From positions 1 to 64,000 of the forward strand of contig JAZNGW010000044.1 of NCBI GenBank assembly GCA_045576655.1: DNA of 64,000 nucleotides. The letters are read 5' to 3'. The translations under genes and the position numbers were made by a program. The notes below the pieces were generated by a model. That model saw only the letters and a list, made by a program, of their open reading frames with translations. It was not told the origin of the DNA and made no database searches. The stretch comes from RGIG8745 sp045576655 (GTDB lineage: Bacteria > Bacteroidota > Bacteroidia > Bacteroidales > Bacteroidaceae). Positions 34,137-43,470 of the stretch are shown here, piece after piece. The first letter of the stretch is position 1; each line of letters opens with the position of its first letter.

Positions 34137-37100
34137 ATGGAAAATATGAAATATCAAAAAAATAATATGCAGCGCGTTTGCAAATGCGGACTTGCTGCGA
34201 TGATATTCTCGATTGGCGCACTTCCTGCATTTGCGCAAGAGGAGGCACCTGAGGTTGCTCCTGTTAAGAAGGAGGCAAAGGCGCAGAAGAAATATCAGAT
34301 GGTAGAGATAAAAGGTAAGGCTGTTGATGCAGCTACTGGCGAGGTGCTTGCCGGTGTGCAGATTCAGGCTTACAATAACGGCAGTTATACAGCGATGACA
34401 GACGATACAGGTACATATACTATCAGTGTTCCTACTTTTGTCACTTCATTGACTGCAAAACTTGAGAGTTACAACATGGTTCGTGTTCCAGTTGGCACTT
34501 CTGGCGAAGTTGACTTTAAACTTTATTCTGATAGATTCCTTTCAAGCTACAGTGCAAAAACTTCAGCTTCAAAGACTGTCGGTGTTAAAGACTTTGAGAA
34601 AACAACTGCTATTACAGCCGACCAGGAAATTCAGAACCGTCTCGGTGGTGACGTTCGTACCGTGAGTCGTTCTGCTCTCCAGGGGCAAGGTGTAGCAATG
34701 TTCATCAATGGTTTCAATACTCTTAATTCAAATGCGCAGCCGCTTGTGGTAGTTGACGGAGTTATCCAAGACCAAATCTATGGTTCTCAGATGTTGCATA
34801 CTGGATACTTCAACAACTTGCTTGCAGGTATCAATATGGACGATATCGCAACCATCGAGGTGATGAAGAACGGTACCGCTATTTACGGAGCCAAGGCTGC
34901 CAATGGTGTTATTCTCATTACAACAAAGCGTAACACAAGCATGGCTACACGCATCGATCTCAATATCTCTGGTTCTTATGAATTCATTCCTAAGAGCATG
35001 GATATGATGGACGCAGGTGAATACCGCCGTTATGCTTCCGAGCTTCTCAAGGGAACAGGAACAAAACTCAATGAGTTTAAATTCTTGAACTCTGATCCAA
35101 ATTATTACTACTACAATATGTATCACAATAATACAGATTGGAATGATTTGGTTTACGACGAAGCGTTCTCACAGAACTACTCAATCCACATCCAGGGTGG
35201 TGATGATGTAGCGAACTACAACCTCTCAGTAGGTTATATGGATGCGGAGTCAACACTCAAGATGAACGACATGAACCGCTTCAACGTGCGATTCAATACC
35301 GACATCCTTTTGAGCGATAATTTCAGCACTCGCTTCGATGCGTCTTACACAAACATCACTCGCAATATGCGTGATGCCGGTTGGAATTCAGACTACGCAT
35401 CTTCACCTATTGCTTCGCCTTCTGTATTGGGACTCATAAAGTCTCCATTCCTTAGTCCTTATGACTTTGACGCTCGTGGCGAGATCTCTTCATTCCTTGC
35501 TGACGGCGATGATTATCTTGATGAGGTGCTCGGCACTAAGGGGTCTTTGGCAAACCCAGCTGCAATTCTTGAGAATGGTGATGCCAAGAACAAGAACTAC
35601 ATGGACAATACCTTCGTGAACCTTGTTATTGCTCCAAAGTGGCAGGTGTCAAAGAATTTCGCCTTGACAGAGACTTTCGGCTACTCAGTTCAGAGCTACG
35701 ACGAGACATACTATACGCCTCTCGTTGGTATGCCGAATTATACAATTGACGGCAAGGGTCAGATCCAGAACACAAAACAGGTGCTTTACACTAAACACAA
35801 TGCTGTGACGAGCGACACTCGCTTTGATTGGAAACTCCCTCTTGGAGCTCACCGCCTTGACATCTTTGGAGGTGTGCGCTATATGCACGACTCATACACT
35901 ACTTCCGACCTTCTTGGTTACAACTCAGGTAACGACAAGACTCCAAACCTTGGTGGCTCACTTGCGTTTAAGACTTCAGATGGTATCGATGACATGTGGA
36001 CTTCGCTCTCTTACTATGCAAATGTTGACTACAACTACAAGGAGAAGTACTACTTGCAGGCAACAATGTCTATGGAGACATCTTCACGCTTCGGTAAGGA
36101 TACTGATGCCGGTTTGAAAATGTTTGGTGTGGCATGGGGATTCTTCCCTTCAGTTCAGGCTGCATGGGTTATCTCTAATGAGAAATGGTTCAAGCTGAGA
36201 GGTGTAGACTATTTGAAACTCAGCGCAGGCTTCGAGTCTGTAGGTAATGATGCTCTCGACAACAACGCAACTATCACCTATATGGCTGCCAACGATATGC
36301 TCAAGCAAGGATTTACAGGTATCGGACTTGCTGGTATCGGTAATACGAAACTTCGCTGGGAGACAACTAACCGCTTCAACGCTGGTCTTGAAGGAAACTT
36401 CTTCGGCAACCGTCTCAATGTTCGTTTCAACTACTTCCGTTCAAAGACGTCTAACCTCGTAACTCTAGGTACGTTGGCATACGTAGCAGGTCTGAGCGAC
36501 TACTGGACAAACGACGGAGAGTTGAAGAACGAAGGATTTGACGTAGCCTTCAACGCAAAGGTTGTCAATGCTCGTAAGTTCAAGATGGAACTCGGCGGTA
36601 GCGTAGGCCACTACAAGAACGAAATTACTAAATTGCCAGAAGGTGCTACAGAATTTACTACAAGCATGTACGACGGTACAATCCTTACTCGCGTAGGTCA
36701 GGCTGCAGGTATGTTCTACGGTTACAAGACAGACGGCGTATTCGCTAAAACAGAGGATGCTGTTGCTTCAGGCAAATATATCATGGACAACACAGGTAAG
36801 AAGACTTACTTCGAGGCTGGTGACATGAACTTTGTGGATAAGGACGGCAACGGCGAAATCAATGATGCTGACCGCTTCGTTATCGGTGATCCTAATCCTG
36901 ATATCTATGGTAACATCTTCGCAAACTTCTACTTCGGTAAGCGTTGGTCAGTTTCTGCAAACTTCAACTATAGCATAGGAAACGACATCTACAACTTCCA
37001 GCGTTATATGCTCGAAAAAGGTTCTGCATTCATGAACCAGACTACAGCTGTAAACCGCCGCTGGAGTGTGGAAGGTCAGAACACAGATGTGCCTAAGGCT

Positions 37101-37388
37101 ACTTACGGCGACCCTATGGGCAACGGTCGTTTCTCTGACCGCTGGATTGAGGACGGTTCTTACCTTAAGTTGAAGAACGTTACAGTAAGCTATAAGATTC
37201 CTATTCAGAACGAGTACATCCAGGGTATCACTGTTTGGGCTGCAGGAAATAACCTCTTCACTCTTTCACGCTACCTCGGAAGCGATCCTGAGGTTTACTG
37301 CGGAAACGGTATTCTCATGCAGGGTATCGATGCAGGTTTCTTGACTCCAGGACGTAGCGTTACTCTCGGTGTGAAGGTTAACCTCTAA
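34137..37388 (+). CDS. SusC/RagA-family TonB-dependent outer-membrane transporter (second)
   Basis: This is a 1083-residue outer-membrane protein. The start could be ATG 34137 or the in-frame ATG 34146; both keep the signal peptide (hydrophobic residues about 16-31, FAQ cleavage). A Lys/Glu/Ala-rich linker is followed by a carboxypeptidase-regulatory-like domain (about 52-125). The plug (DIATIEVMKNGTAIYGAKAANGVILI near 237-262) and the barrel follow. It differs clearly from the first SusC, so this is not a recent duplication. It is paired with the SusD directly downstream. Confidence 0.94.
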   Translation: MENMKYQKNNMQRVCKCGLAAMIFSIGALPAFAQEEAPEVAPVKKEAKAQKKYQMVEIKGKAVDAATGEVLAGVQIQAYNNGSYTAMTDDTGTYTISVPTFVTSLTAKLESYNMVRVPVGTSGEVDFKLYSDRFLSSYSAKTSASKTVGVKDFEKTTAITADQEIQNRLGGDVRTVSRSALQGQGVAMFINGFNTLNSNAQPLVVVDGVIQDQIYGSQMLHTGYFNNLLAGINMDDIATIEVMKNGTAIYGAKAANGVILITTKRNTSMATRIDLNISGSYEFIPKSMDMMDAGEYRRYASELLKGTGTKLNEFKFLNSDPNYYYYNMYHNNTDWNDLVYDEAFSQNYSIHIQGGDDVANYNLSVGYMDAESTLKMNDMNRFNVRFNTDILLSDNFSTRFDASYTNITRNMRDAGWNSDYASSPIASPSVLGLIKSPFLSPYDFDARGEISSFLADGDDYLDEVLGTKGSLANPAAILENGDAKNKNYMDNTFVNLVIAPKWQVSKNFALTETFGYSVQSYDETYYTPLVGMPNYTIDGKGQIQNTKQVLYTKHNAVTSDTRFDWKLPLGAHRLDIFGGVRYMHDSYTTSDLLGYNSGNDKTPNLGGSLAFKTSDGIDDMWTSLSYYANVDYNYKEKYYLQATMSMETSSRFGKDTDAGLKMFGVAWGFFPSVQAAWVISNEKWFKLRGVDYLKLSAGFESVGNDALDNNATITYMAANDMLKQGFTGIGLAGIGNTKLRWETTNRFNAGLEGNFFGNRLNVRFNYFRSKTSNLVTLGTLAYVAGLSDYWTNDGELKNEGFDVAFNAKVVNARKFKMELGGSVGHYKNEITKLPEGATEFTTSMYDGTILTRVGQAAGMFYGYKTDGVFAKTEDAVASGKYIMDNTGKKTYFEAGDMNFVDKDGNGEINDADRFVIGDPNPDIYGNIFANFYFGKRWSVSANFNYSIGNDIYNFQRYMLEKGSAFMNQTTAVNRRWSVEGQNTDVPKATYGDPMGNGRFSDRWIEDGSYLKLKNVTVSYKIPIQNEYIQGITVWAAGNNLFTLSRYLGSDPEVYCGNGILMQGIDAGFLTPGRSVTLGVKVNL

Positions 37389-37425
37389 TATTACTTGTAA
37401 CTTGAAAAACTATTATAGAATATTT

Positions 37426-39414
37426 ATGAAAGCAAAATCAATAATACTGTCAGGACTGCTCCTTTTGGGAATAGGAGCAGCCACAACATCCTGCGAGGAC
37501 ATGTTTGAACCAGAGAACAACATGGTTGAAACTAACCTTACTCCACAGGATACTGTTTATCAGGTGATGGGTATTGTGAAGAAGATGCAGAAGCTCGTTG
37601 ACCGCACCGTGCTCCTCGGTGAGGTGCGTGCCGATCTCGTGAATGTCAATGCGAGCGCGTCTTTGGATCTTAAGGAACTTGCTGCCAACAATGTCAGTGA
37701 GACTAATGCCTATAATAATCCTACCGACTATTACGATGTCATCAACTCTTGTAACATTTATCTCGCTTATGTCGATGGCGATCAAATATCAAATGGCGAG
37801 CGTAAGTTCTTGAGGGAAATCATCGCAGTCAAGTGCTATCGTGCTTGGGCATACCTTGAGCTTGCCAAGATTTATGGCGAGGTGCCTTTCGTTACGACTC
37901 CTATTCTGACTGCTGATGCGGCAGAGCAGGCTGTTGCTTCAGGTGAGAGACGAGATATGGTGGGTATTTGCGATTATCTCATCGAAGACCTCAAGGAGTA
38001 TGGTGAACTTTCTAAGAACGACGAGCTCCGCCATACTTATTCAGCAGAGTTCAATAAAGTGCCTTTGGATAAGTGCTTCTTCCCTGTGCGCGTTATGCTG
38101 GGTGAGCTTTATCTTTGGCGCGGTTCGTTCACACAGAACCGTATGGACTTTGAAGAGGCTGCACGCTATTATCATGACTACCTCGCATTTACTAATGAGG
38201 AGATGAGGAAGACTACAACAATGGAATCTGCAAATTGGAATGATCCGAATTTCAACTCTGTTGCATCTTTCTATACCTCATTCTTCTCTTTGTCTAATGC
38301 TGAAACTCTTACAGCAATTCCGATGGATACAGTGGAGTATTTCGGTACTTATACAGATCTCGCTGCATTGTTTAACTCTCAGCATAAGAACAACTACTAT
38401 GTTGCAATCAGTCCGTCAGAGCGTATTCGCGAGATTTCGCAGGCTCAGACTTATTGCTACCTCAACCCTGGTACATTGATTGATGACACGTTGTATGCTC
38501 CAAAGGATAAGAGCCAGTTCAATAATGAAGAACTTAAAGTTGGTGACTTGCGTCTTTACTCAGTGCTTACAGAAATGAGCTATAACGACAAGTATCACGG
38601 TGAATACAGCAAGGAGCGTCAGAGCATTGCTAAATATTCTACTGGTTCGTCTATTACTAACACTTCTGCTGATATGCGTTTGGAGTCAGTTACGTTGCTC
38701 CGCCTTGGAACTGTATACCTTCACATGGCTGAGGCGCTCAACCGTGCTGGTTTCCCTGAAACAGCATTTGCTGTGTTGAAGTATGGTTTGACAGAAGATG
38801 CTCTCCAGGACACTACTATCGTTTCTAAGAATGAATATGCTCGTCTTTCTGCGCTTACTTCTCGCGGATTTACAGGCGACTTCACAACATGGAACCCTAA
38901 CAGAGTTGTGTCTTTGGCTTATATCGATGTTCCGATTTCTGGTGGAACAGTATTCATTAGTTCTGCATACGGTGTTCAGATCGGTATACATAGCCGTGGT
39001 AGTGGTGACTCTTATGCAAACGCTACTTACTATCTCCCTGCCGACTCTGCAAGCGTAGAACTCATGGCTTACGATGAGGCTCTTGCTCTGAAACTTTCTG
39101 AAGAAGGTGCAACAGCAGAGGATACTCTCGCTTACTTGGCTAACCGTGCTGAGGTTGACGAGCATAACTACACTGCTCTCCAGCCTTCACGTATGGAGAA
39201 GGTCGACAGTCTTATCCTTGAGGAAATGGCGCTCGAACTTATGTTCGAAGGTCACCGTTTCTACGATCTCATGCGTTACTCTAAGTACAACGGCAAGCCA
39301 AACTTCTTGGCTGAGCGTATCGCTGAGCGTGCAGGAAAAGAGGGCACTGTTGACGCTGATGTTCTCGGTCGCCTTTCTAACGAGCAGTGGTATCTCCCTC
39401 TTCGTAAGAGATAG
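37426..39414 (+). CDS. SusD/RagB-family nutrient-binding lipoprotein (second)
   Basis: I choose ATG 37426, which places a normal lipoprotein signal (MKAKSIILSG...TTSC, Cys23) at the start. An upstream in-frame TTG at 37402 would add eight residues before it. The product is 662 residues. The SusD core includes EIIAVKCYRAWAYLELAKIYGEVPF near residues 130-154, and the RagB-type C-terminus has LEEMALELMFEGHRFYDLMRYS near 598-619. It is the last gene of the operon and is followed by a strong terminator. Confidence 0.94.
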   Translation: MKAKSIILSGLLLLGIGAATTSCEDMFEPENNMVETNLTPQDTVYQVMGIVKKMQKLVDRTVLLGEVRADLVNVNASASLDLKELAANNVSETNAYNNPTDYYDVINSCNIYLAYVDGDQISNGERKFLREIIAVKCYRAWAYLELAKIYGEVPFVTTPILTADAAEQAVASGERRDMVGICDYLIEDLKEYGELSKNDELRHTYSAEFNKVPLDKCFFPVRVMLGELYLWRGSFTQNRMDFEEAARYYHDYLAFTNEEMRKTTTMESANWNDPNFNSVASFYTSFFSLSNAETLTAIPMDTVEYFGTYTDLAALFNSQHKNNYYVAISPSERIREISQAQTYCYLNPGTLIDDTLYAPKDKSQFNNEELKVGDLRLYSVLTEMSYNDKYHGEYSKERQSIAKYSTGSSITNTSADMRLESVTLLRLGTVYLHMAEALNRAGFPETAFAVLKYGLTEDALQDTTIVSKNEYARLSALTSRGFTGDFTTWNPNRVVSLAYIDVPISGGTVFISSAYGVQIGIHSRGSGDSYANATYYLPADSASVELMAYDEALALKLSEEGATAEDTLAYLANRAEVDEHNYTALQPSRMEKVDSLILEEMALELMFEGHRFYDLMRYSKYNGKPNFLAERIAERAGKEGTVDADVLGRLSNEQWYLPLRKR

Positions 39415-39438
39415 TCTCTTTGGGGTATAATATAATTG

Positions 39439-39473
39439 GGGGCTGCATCAGTATCTGATGCGGTCCCTTTTTT
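39439..39473 (+). terminator. Rho-independent terminator of the FAS1-SusCD operon
   Basis: A 13-bp stem (GGGGCTGCATCAG with CTGATGCGGTCCC, two G-U pairs) with a TAT loop is followed by a six-T run. It lies 24 bp after the stop codon of the second SusD gene. Confidence 0.92.
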
Positions 39474-39500
39474 GTTTTCGAGGTTTTGAGGTTCTGGGGG

Positions 39501-39840
39501 CTTTAAGGTCTTTAGGGGCATTAAGGTTATTGGGGTCTTTAGGGAGTTTGGGGCTGGATGCGATGATGAAATGTCGGGCTGGAAACTTCGTACTTAGGCT
39601 GAGTCTGTATAAACTCAGTCTAAGTTTGTACGTATTTAGTCTGAGTTTGTACGAACTTAGTCTGTGTTTGTAACTTTTAAGGAGGGTAAGGTCTTTAGGT
39701 CATTGGGTCATTAAGGTCATTGGGGTCTTTAAGGTCATTAGTGCCATTAGGGTCTTTAAGGTCATTGGGGTCTTTAAGGTCATTAGGGTCGTTAGGGTTA
39801 TTAGGAACATTAAGGTCTTTGAGTTTAGGGCTATTAGGGT
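39501..39840. repeat. Degenerate 9-bp repeats flanking a 21-bp array
   Basis: Units such as AAGGTCATT, GGGGTCTTT and AGGGTCTTT recur every 9 bp in two blocks, 39501-39548 and 39677-39840. The second 21-bp array lies between them. No start codon or sensible reading frame supports a gene. Confidence 0.65.
39593..39676. repeat. 21-bp tetra-repeat hairpin element, array 2
   Basis: Four contiguous 21-bp units share the pattern YTTAGTCTGAGTTTGTACG with few changes. AGT is at unit positions 4-6 and TGTAC near 14-18. A 12-bp hairpin (CTTAGGCTGAGT with ACTCAGTCTAAG, one G-U pair) spans units 1-2, and AAGTTTGTAC pairs with GTACGAACTT across units 2-4. Flanks GCTGGAAACT on the left and ACTTTT on the right match those of the other arrays. 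The unit sequence itself differs from arrays 1, 3 and 4. Confidence 0.78.
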
Positions 39841-39864
39841 GCTTTGCTCCTTCTGTTTATGAAA

Positions 39865-39896
39865 GTTGAATTATTGACAATTAATCATTATCTTTG
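39865..39896 (+). promoter_or_regulatory. Promoter of the S41-like gene
   Basis: The -7 element TATCTTTG (39889-39896) matches TAnnTTTG exactly. A GTTG at 39865-39868 lies at suitable -33 spacing (20 bp). Transcription would begin near 39903, twelve bases before the chosen start codon. Confidence 0.75.
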
Positions 39897-39914
39897 TGGA
39901 TTAAATTGCATATT

Positions 39915-41216
39915 ATGAATTTGAGAAAGAATACGTTGTCTGTCCTTATTGCTGTTTGCGCCTTTTGGGGGCTTGCGAGTTGTGGAGAGGACAGGACTTA
40001 TCAATATGAGGAAAAGACGTCTGAGGCAAGATGGGTGGAGACGGCTGTGCAGGAATGGTATCTGTGGGCTGACTCTATGCCGGAACTCGGATGGAAGGAT
40101 TATTTTGCTGGCAGCGAGAGTTTTCTGAAGAAACTGACTTCAAAGATTCATTCTGCTGATAAGTGGAGCTATAGCGAGGTGGATTCGCTCGCGAAGGATT
40201 ATCATCCGAGAGGGTTGTTTGACCACTTGACGTCGTACGGGCTGGATGTGAATATGATTACTGACCCTACGGGTAATACGAGCCGCCAGTATGTGCGTGT
40301 GAAGACTGTTTATCCTGATTCTCCTGCTGAACGTTGCGGTTTGGTGAGGAATGATTTCATAACTCATATAAACGGACAAAAGGTGTCGTCGTCGAATATG
40401 ACTGATTTGAAAGGCGGTTTGGCGCGTACGTTGGTGCGCACTACGCTTAACTACAGTCTGGAGGAGCAGATGTTTTTCTGGAGCGAGGCGGACACGCTTG
40501 AACTTCCTGCTTCGGAGTATGTGGAGGATAAGGCGTTTCCGCTCGATAGTGTCTATGACTTCGGTGGTTACAAGGTGGGCTATCTGATGTGCAACCGTCT
40601 TGTGGCAAGCGCTTACGAGAAGGGAAGTGCTGCGGGTGAGTATCGTGTGGCGCTTGACGATGATATGGTGCGAATGAAGTCGGAGGCGGTCGATGCTATG
40701 GTCCTTGACCTGCGTCTGTGCAATTATGGCGAGATGGATATGGTGCGTCGTTTGGCAACATATATTGTTGGCGCTAAGGATGCGCCTCTGTTGCAGACCT
40801 TTTGGAAGGAGAGCAAGAGCGATATGAACGAACAGATTTTTGTTGACGAAAGGGTTGCTGCAAATGCACTCGCTCTCGAGAGGGTTTATGTCATTACGAG
40901 CAGTTACACTCAGGGGGCTGCCGAGTGGCTGGTGCAGGGGCTTAAAGGTGTGCTTGGCGAGGAGAATGTGCTGACTTTCGGTACTAAAACTGCCGGGCAG
41001 AACGTGCTGCTTCACCCTGTAGAGTCGGCAAGCGGTGATGTCACTCTTCAGCTTGCCACCGCCTATGTGGCTGACTGCAATGGCAGTTACGACTATGCCG
41101 GAGGGCATGTGCCTATGGTCGAAGTTGACGAGTATTCTTATGCCGACCTTTATCCTTATGGCGACTTGAGGGAGGCTGTGCTTGCCGAGGTGCTCGGAGC
41201 GATGTTTGGTGAGTAG
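39915..41216 (+). CDS. S41-peptidase-like lipoprotein with PDZ domain, probably inactive
   Basis: I choose ATG 39915 (433 residues), because the promoter lies directly upstream and an in-frame TTG at 39894 falls inside its -7 element. The lipobox is LASC (Cys23). A PDZ-like segment (VKTVYPDSPAERCGLVRNDF near residues 132-151) precedes an S41 fold. Where active relatives show a Ser-rich (S)A(S)E nucleophile site, this protein reads SSYTQGAAEW near 330. Where they show TxGK it reads TAGQ near 358. The catalytic Ser and Lys therefore appear replaced by Ala and Gln. The alignment is by eye. It may be a binding or scaffold protein. Confidence 0.8.
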   Translation: MNLRKNTLSVLIAVCAFWGLASCGEDRTYQYEEKTSEARWVETAVQEWYLWADSMPELGWKDYFAGSESFLKKLTSKIHSADKWSYSEVDSLAKDYHPRGLFDHLTSYGLDVNMITDPTGNTSRQYVRVKTVYPDSPAERCGLVRNDFITHINGQKVSSSNMTDLKGGLARTLVRTTLNYSLEEQMFFWSEADTLELPASEYVEDKAFPLDSVYDFGGYKVGYLMCNRLVASAYEKGSAAGEYRVALDDDMVRMKSEAVDAMVLDLRLCNYGEMDMVRRLATYIVGAKDAPLLQTFWKESKSDMNEQIFVDERVAANALALERVYVITSSYTQGAAEWLVQGLKGVLGEENVLTFGTKTAGQNVLLHPVESASGDVTLQLATAYVADCNGSYDYAGGHVPMVEVDEYSYADLYPYGDLREAVLAEVLGAMFGE

Positions 41217-41260
41217 TTTTTTTAAAGCATGGGCGTGGTGCCCGATGGATATTTGAACGA

Positions 41261-42253
41261 ATGATAGAGAAACATATAGTATTAGAGGATATAGATTTGC
41301 TTACATTCTACGGTGTGAACAACATTCACCTGCAGATGATAAAGGCTCTTTATCCAAAGTTGAGGATTGTGGCGCGCGGCAACATCATCAAGGTGCTTGG
41401 CGACGAGGAGGAGATGTGTGCGTTTGAGGAGAACGTGGAGCAGATGCAGGCGCATTGCGCCAAATATAATTCGCTGAGCGAGGAGGCTATCTTGCGCATC
41501 GTGAAGGGCGACAGGATTGGCAACGACGAGTCTTGCTCAAGCGCTATCTGCTACAGTGTGACGGGCAAACCCATCACTCCGCGCAGTGACAATCAGAAGG
41601 CTCTGGTTGAGGCTTACGAGAAGGATGACATGATTTTTGCTGTCGGACCAGCCGGTTCGGGCAAGACTTATGTGAGCATCGCTCTGGCTGTGCGTGCGCT
41701 GAAAAACAAGGAGATAAGGAAAATCATACTCAGCCGTCCGGCTGTTGAGGCTGGCGAGAAACTTGGATTCCTTCCTGGCGACATGAAGGAGAAGATAGAC
41801 CCGTATTTGCAGCCGCTCTATGATGCTTTGCAGGACATGATTCCTGCTCAGAAGCTTCAGGAGTACATGGAGCAGAATGTCATCCAGATTGCGCCGCTGG
41901 CGTTTATGCGAGGCCGTACGCTTAACGATGCGGTGGTCATACTTGATGAGGCGCAGAACACCACCACTCAGCAGATGAAGATGTTCCTCACCCGTATGGG
42001 GCATAACACGAAGATGATTGTCACGGGCGACATGACTCAGATCGACCTGCCGCGCTCGGTGCGTTCGGGATTGGCTGAGGCTTTCACTGTGCTTGGCAAG
42101 GTGAAGGGCATCAGTTTCATCACTATGAGCGAGCAGGACATTGTGCGCCACCGCCTCGTCACCCGCATTGTCAATGCTTACGATGCGTATGAGGAGAAGA
42201 TGAAGGCGGAGCGACTTAAGGCTAAAAGGGAAGAGCAGGAGGGCAAGGCATGA
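41261..42253 (+). CDS. PhoH-family ATPase
   Basis: This is a 330-residue cytosolic nucleotide-binding protein of the PhoH/YbeZ family, linked in other bacteria to RNA metabolism and ribosome maturation. The Walker A motif GPAGSGKT lies near residues 129-136 and the Walker B-like VVILDEAQNTT near 225-235. A KH-like N-terminal region precedes the ATPase core. It lies 44 bp after the S41-like gene, and its stop codon overlaps the next start (ATGA), so it is probably cotranscribed with it. Confidence 0.93.
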   Translation: MIEKHIVLEDIDLLTFYGVNNIHLQMIKALYPKLRIVARGNIIKVLGDEEEMCAFEENVEQMQAHCAKYNSLSEEAILRIVKGDRIGNDESCSSAICYSVTGKPITPRSDNQKALVEAYEKDDMIFAVGPAGSGKTYVSIALAVRALKNKEIRKIILSRPAVEAGEKLGFLPGDMKEKIDPYLQPLYDALQDMIPAQKLQEYMEQNVIQIAPLAFMRGRTLNDAVVILDEAQNTTTQQMKMFLTRMGHNTKMIVTGDMTQIDLPRSVRSGLAEAFTVLGKVKGISFITMSEQDIVRHRLVTRIVNAYDAYEEKMKAERLKAKREEQEGKA

Positions 42254-43428
42254 TGAACGAATATGTGGAGCTTTTGTTTAAGGAATTTCACTCTCTCTTA
42301 GGCGAGTGGTCGGCATTAGCAAAGCCTATTGCCATAATCCTGATTCTGCTGTTTTCGTGGCTCTTGGATTTGCTGTGCCGCAAGATTGTTATTCCTGCCG
42401 TTAAGAAGGTGGTAGGCAAGACTAAGGCGGCTTGGGACGACATCCTTTTCAGCGAAGTTGTGATAGGACGCCTGTGCCACATTGTGCCTGCATCGGTGAT
42501 AAACAGTTTGCTGCCTCTGACATTCTTTGACAAACCTCTGATATTCTCTGTCCTCACTAAGGTGACGGAGATTTATCTCATAATAGCCATACTCAGATTT
42601 CTGCTGAGCCTTGTTCGTTCGCTCTATCTCATATCGGAGAATAGCGGGGGCGACCGAAACCGTCCGATGAAGGGCGTGTTCCAGATGATTCAGGTGATAG
42701 TCATCAGTGTCGGAGTAATTCTTGTGTTCAGCGTCTTGTTCGGCAAGTCGCCAGTTGATTTGCTTGTCGGGCTCGGAGCGGCAGCGACGGTGCTGATGCT
42801 CGTCTTCAAGGACACGATTGTGGGACTGGTTTCAGGCGTGCAGCTGTCTGCCAACGACATGCTGCGCAAGGGCGACTGGATAGCTATGCCTAAGCACGGT
42901 GTGGACGGACGTGTGGAGGAGGTAAACCTGACGACTGTGAAAGTGCGCAACTGGGACACGACAATATACACAATCCCGCCTTACACACTTGTGAGCGAGT
43001 CGTTCCAGAACTGGCGCGGCATGGAGGCCGACAGCCAGGGACGCCGTGTGAAGCGCCATCTGAGGCTCGATATGAACAGTGTGCGTTTCTGCACTCCCGA
43101 CGAACTGCGCAAGTACAGGAAAGAGGGGCTTGTTAGCGATGAGGAAATGCAGGCGGAAGTGGCAAACAGCACGGTGTTTCGCCGTTATCTACTGCGCTAT
43201 CTCGGCGCTCTGCCTACGGTCAATGCAGACATGACCCTCATGGTGCGTCAGCTGCAGCCTACAGAACACGGTTTGCCTATCGAACTCTATTTCTTCACAG
43301 CCAGCAAGGAATGGGCTAAACACGAAACAGACCAAGCCGATATATTCGACTATATAATTGCCGCTTTGCCTAAGTTCGGACTGCGGGTGTTCCAAAGCCC
43401 GTCGGGAGCGGATTTCAAGAAGACTTAG
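42250..43428 (+). CDS. Mechanosensitive channel, MscS family (YbdG-like)
   Basis: This is a 392-residue inner-membrane protein with several N-terminal transmembrane segments. It has the MscS pore helix region (LLVGLGAAATVLMLVFKDTI near residues 173-192) and a cytosolic beta domain beginning LRKGDWIAMPKHGVDGRVEEV. The NWDTTIYTIPPYTLVSESFQNWRGM segment resembles the E. coli YbdG subgroup. These channels release solutes after osmotic downshift. It overlaps phoH by 4 bp. Confidence 0.9.
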   Translation: MMNEYVELLFKEFHSLLGEWSALAKPIAIILILLFSWLLDLLCRKIVIPAVKKVVGKTKAAWDDILFSEVVIGRLCHIVPASVINSLLPLTFFDKPLIFSVLTKVTEIYLIIAILRFLLSLVRSLYLISENSGGDRNRPMKGVFQMIQVIVISVGVILVFSVLFGKSPVDLLVGLGAAATVLMLVFKDTIVGLVSGVQLSANDMLRKGDWIAMPKHGVDGRVEEVNLTTVKVRNWDTTIYTIPPYTLVSESFQNWRGMEADSQGRRVKRHLRLDMNSVRFCTPDELRKYRKEGLVSDEEMQAEVANSTVFRRYLLRYLGALPTVNADMTLMVRQLQPTEHGLPIELYFFTASKEWAKHETDQADIFDYIIAALPKFGLRVFQSPSGADFKKT

Positions 43429-43470
43429 TTCTTCACGTTTTTGACAGAAACCTCATAACTCTAAAACTCA

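Noticed and set aside
40140..41108. 322-codon frame antisense to the S41-like gene
   Set aside because: It is antisense to a well-supported gene and its composition (His/Ile/Arg-rich) is typical of reverse-complement artefacts.
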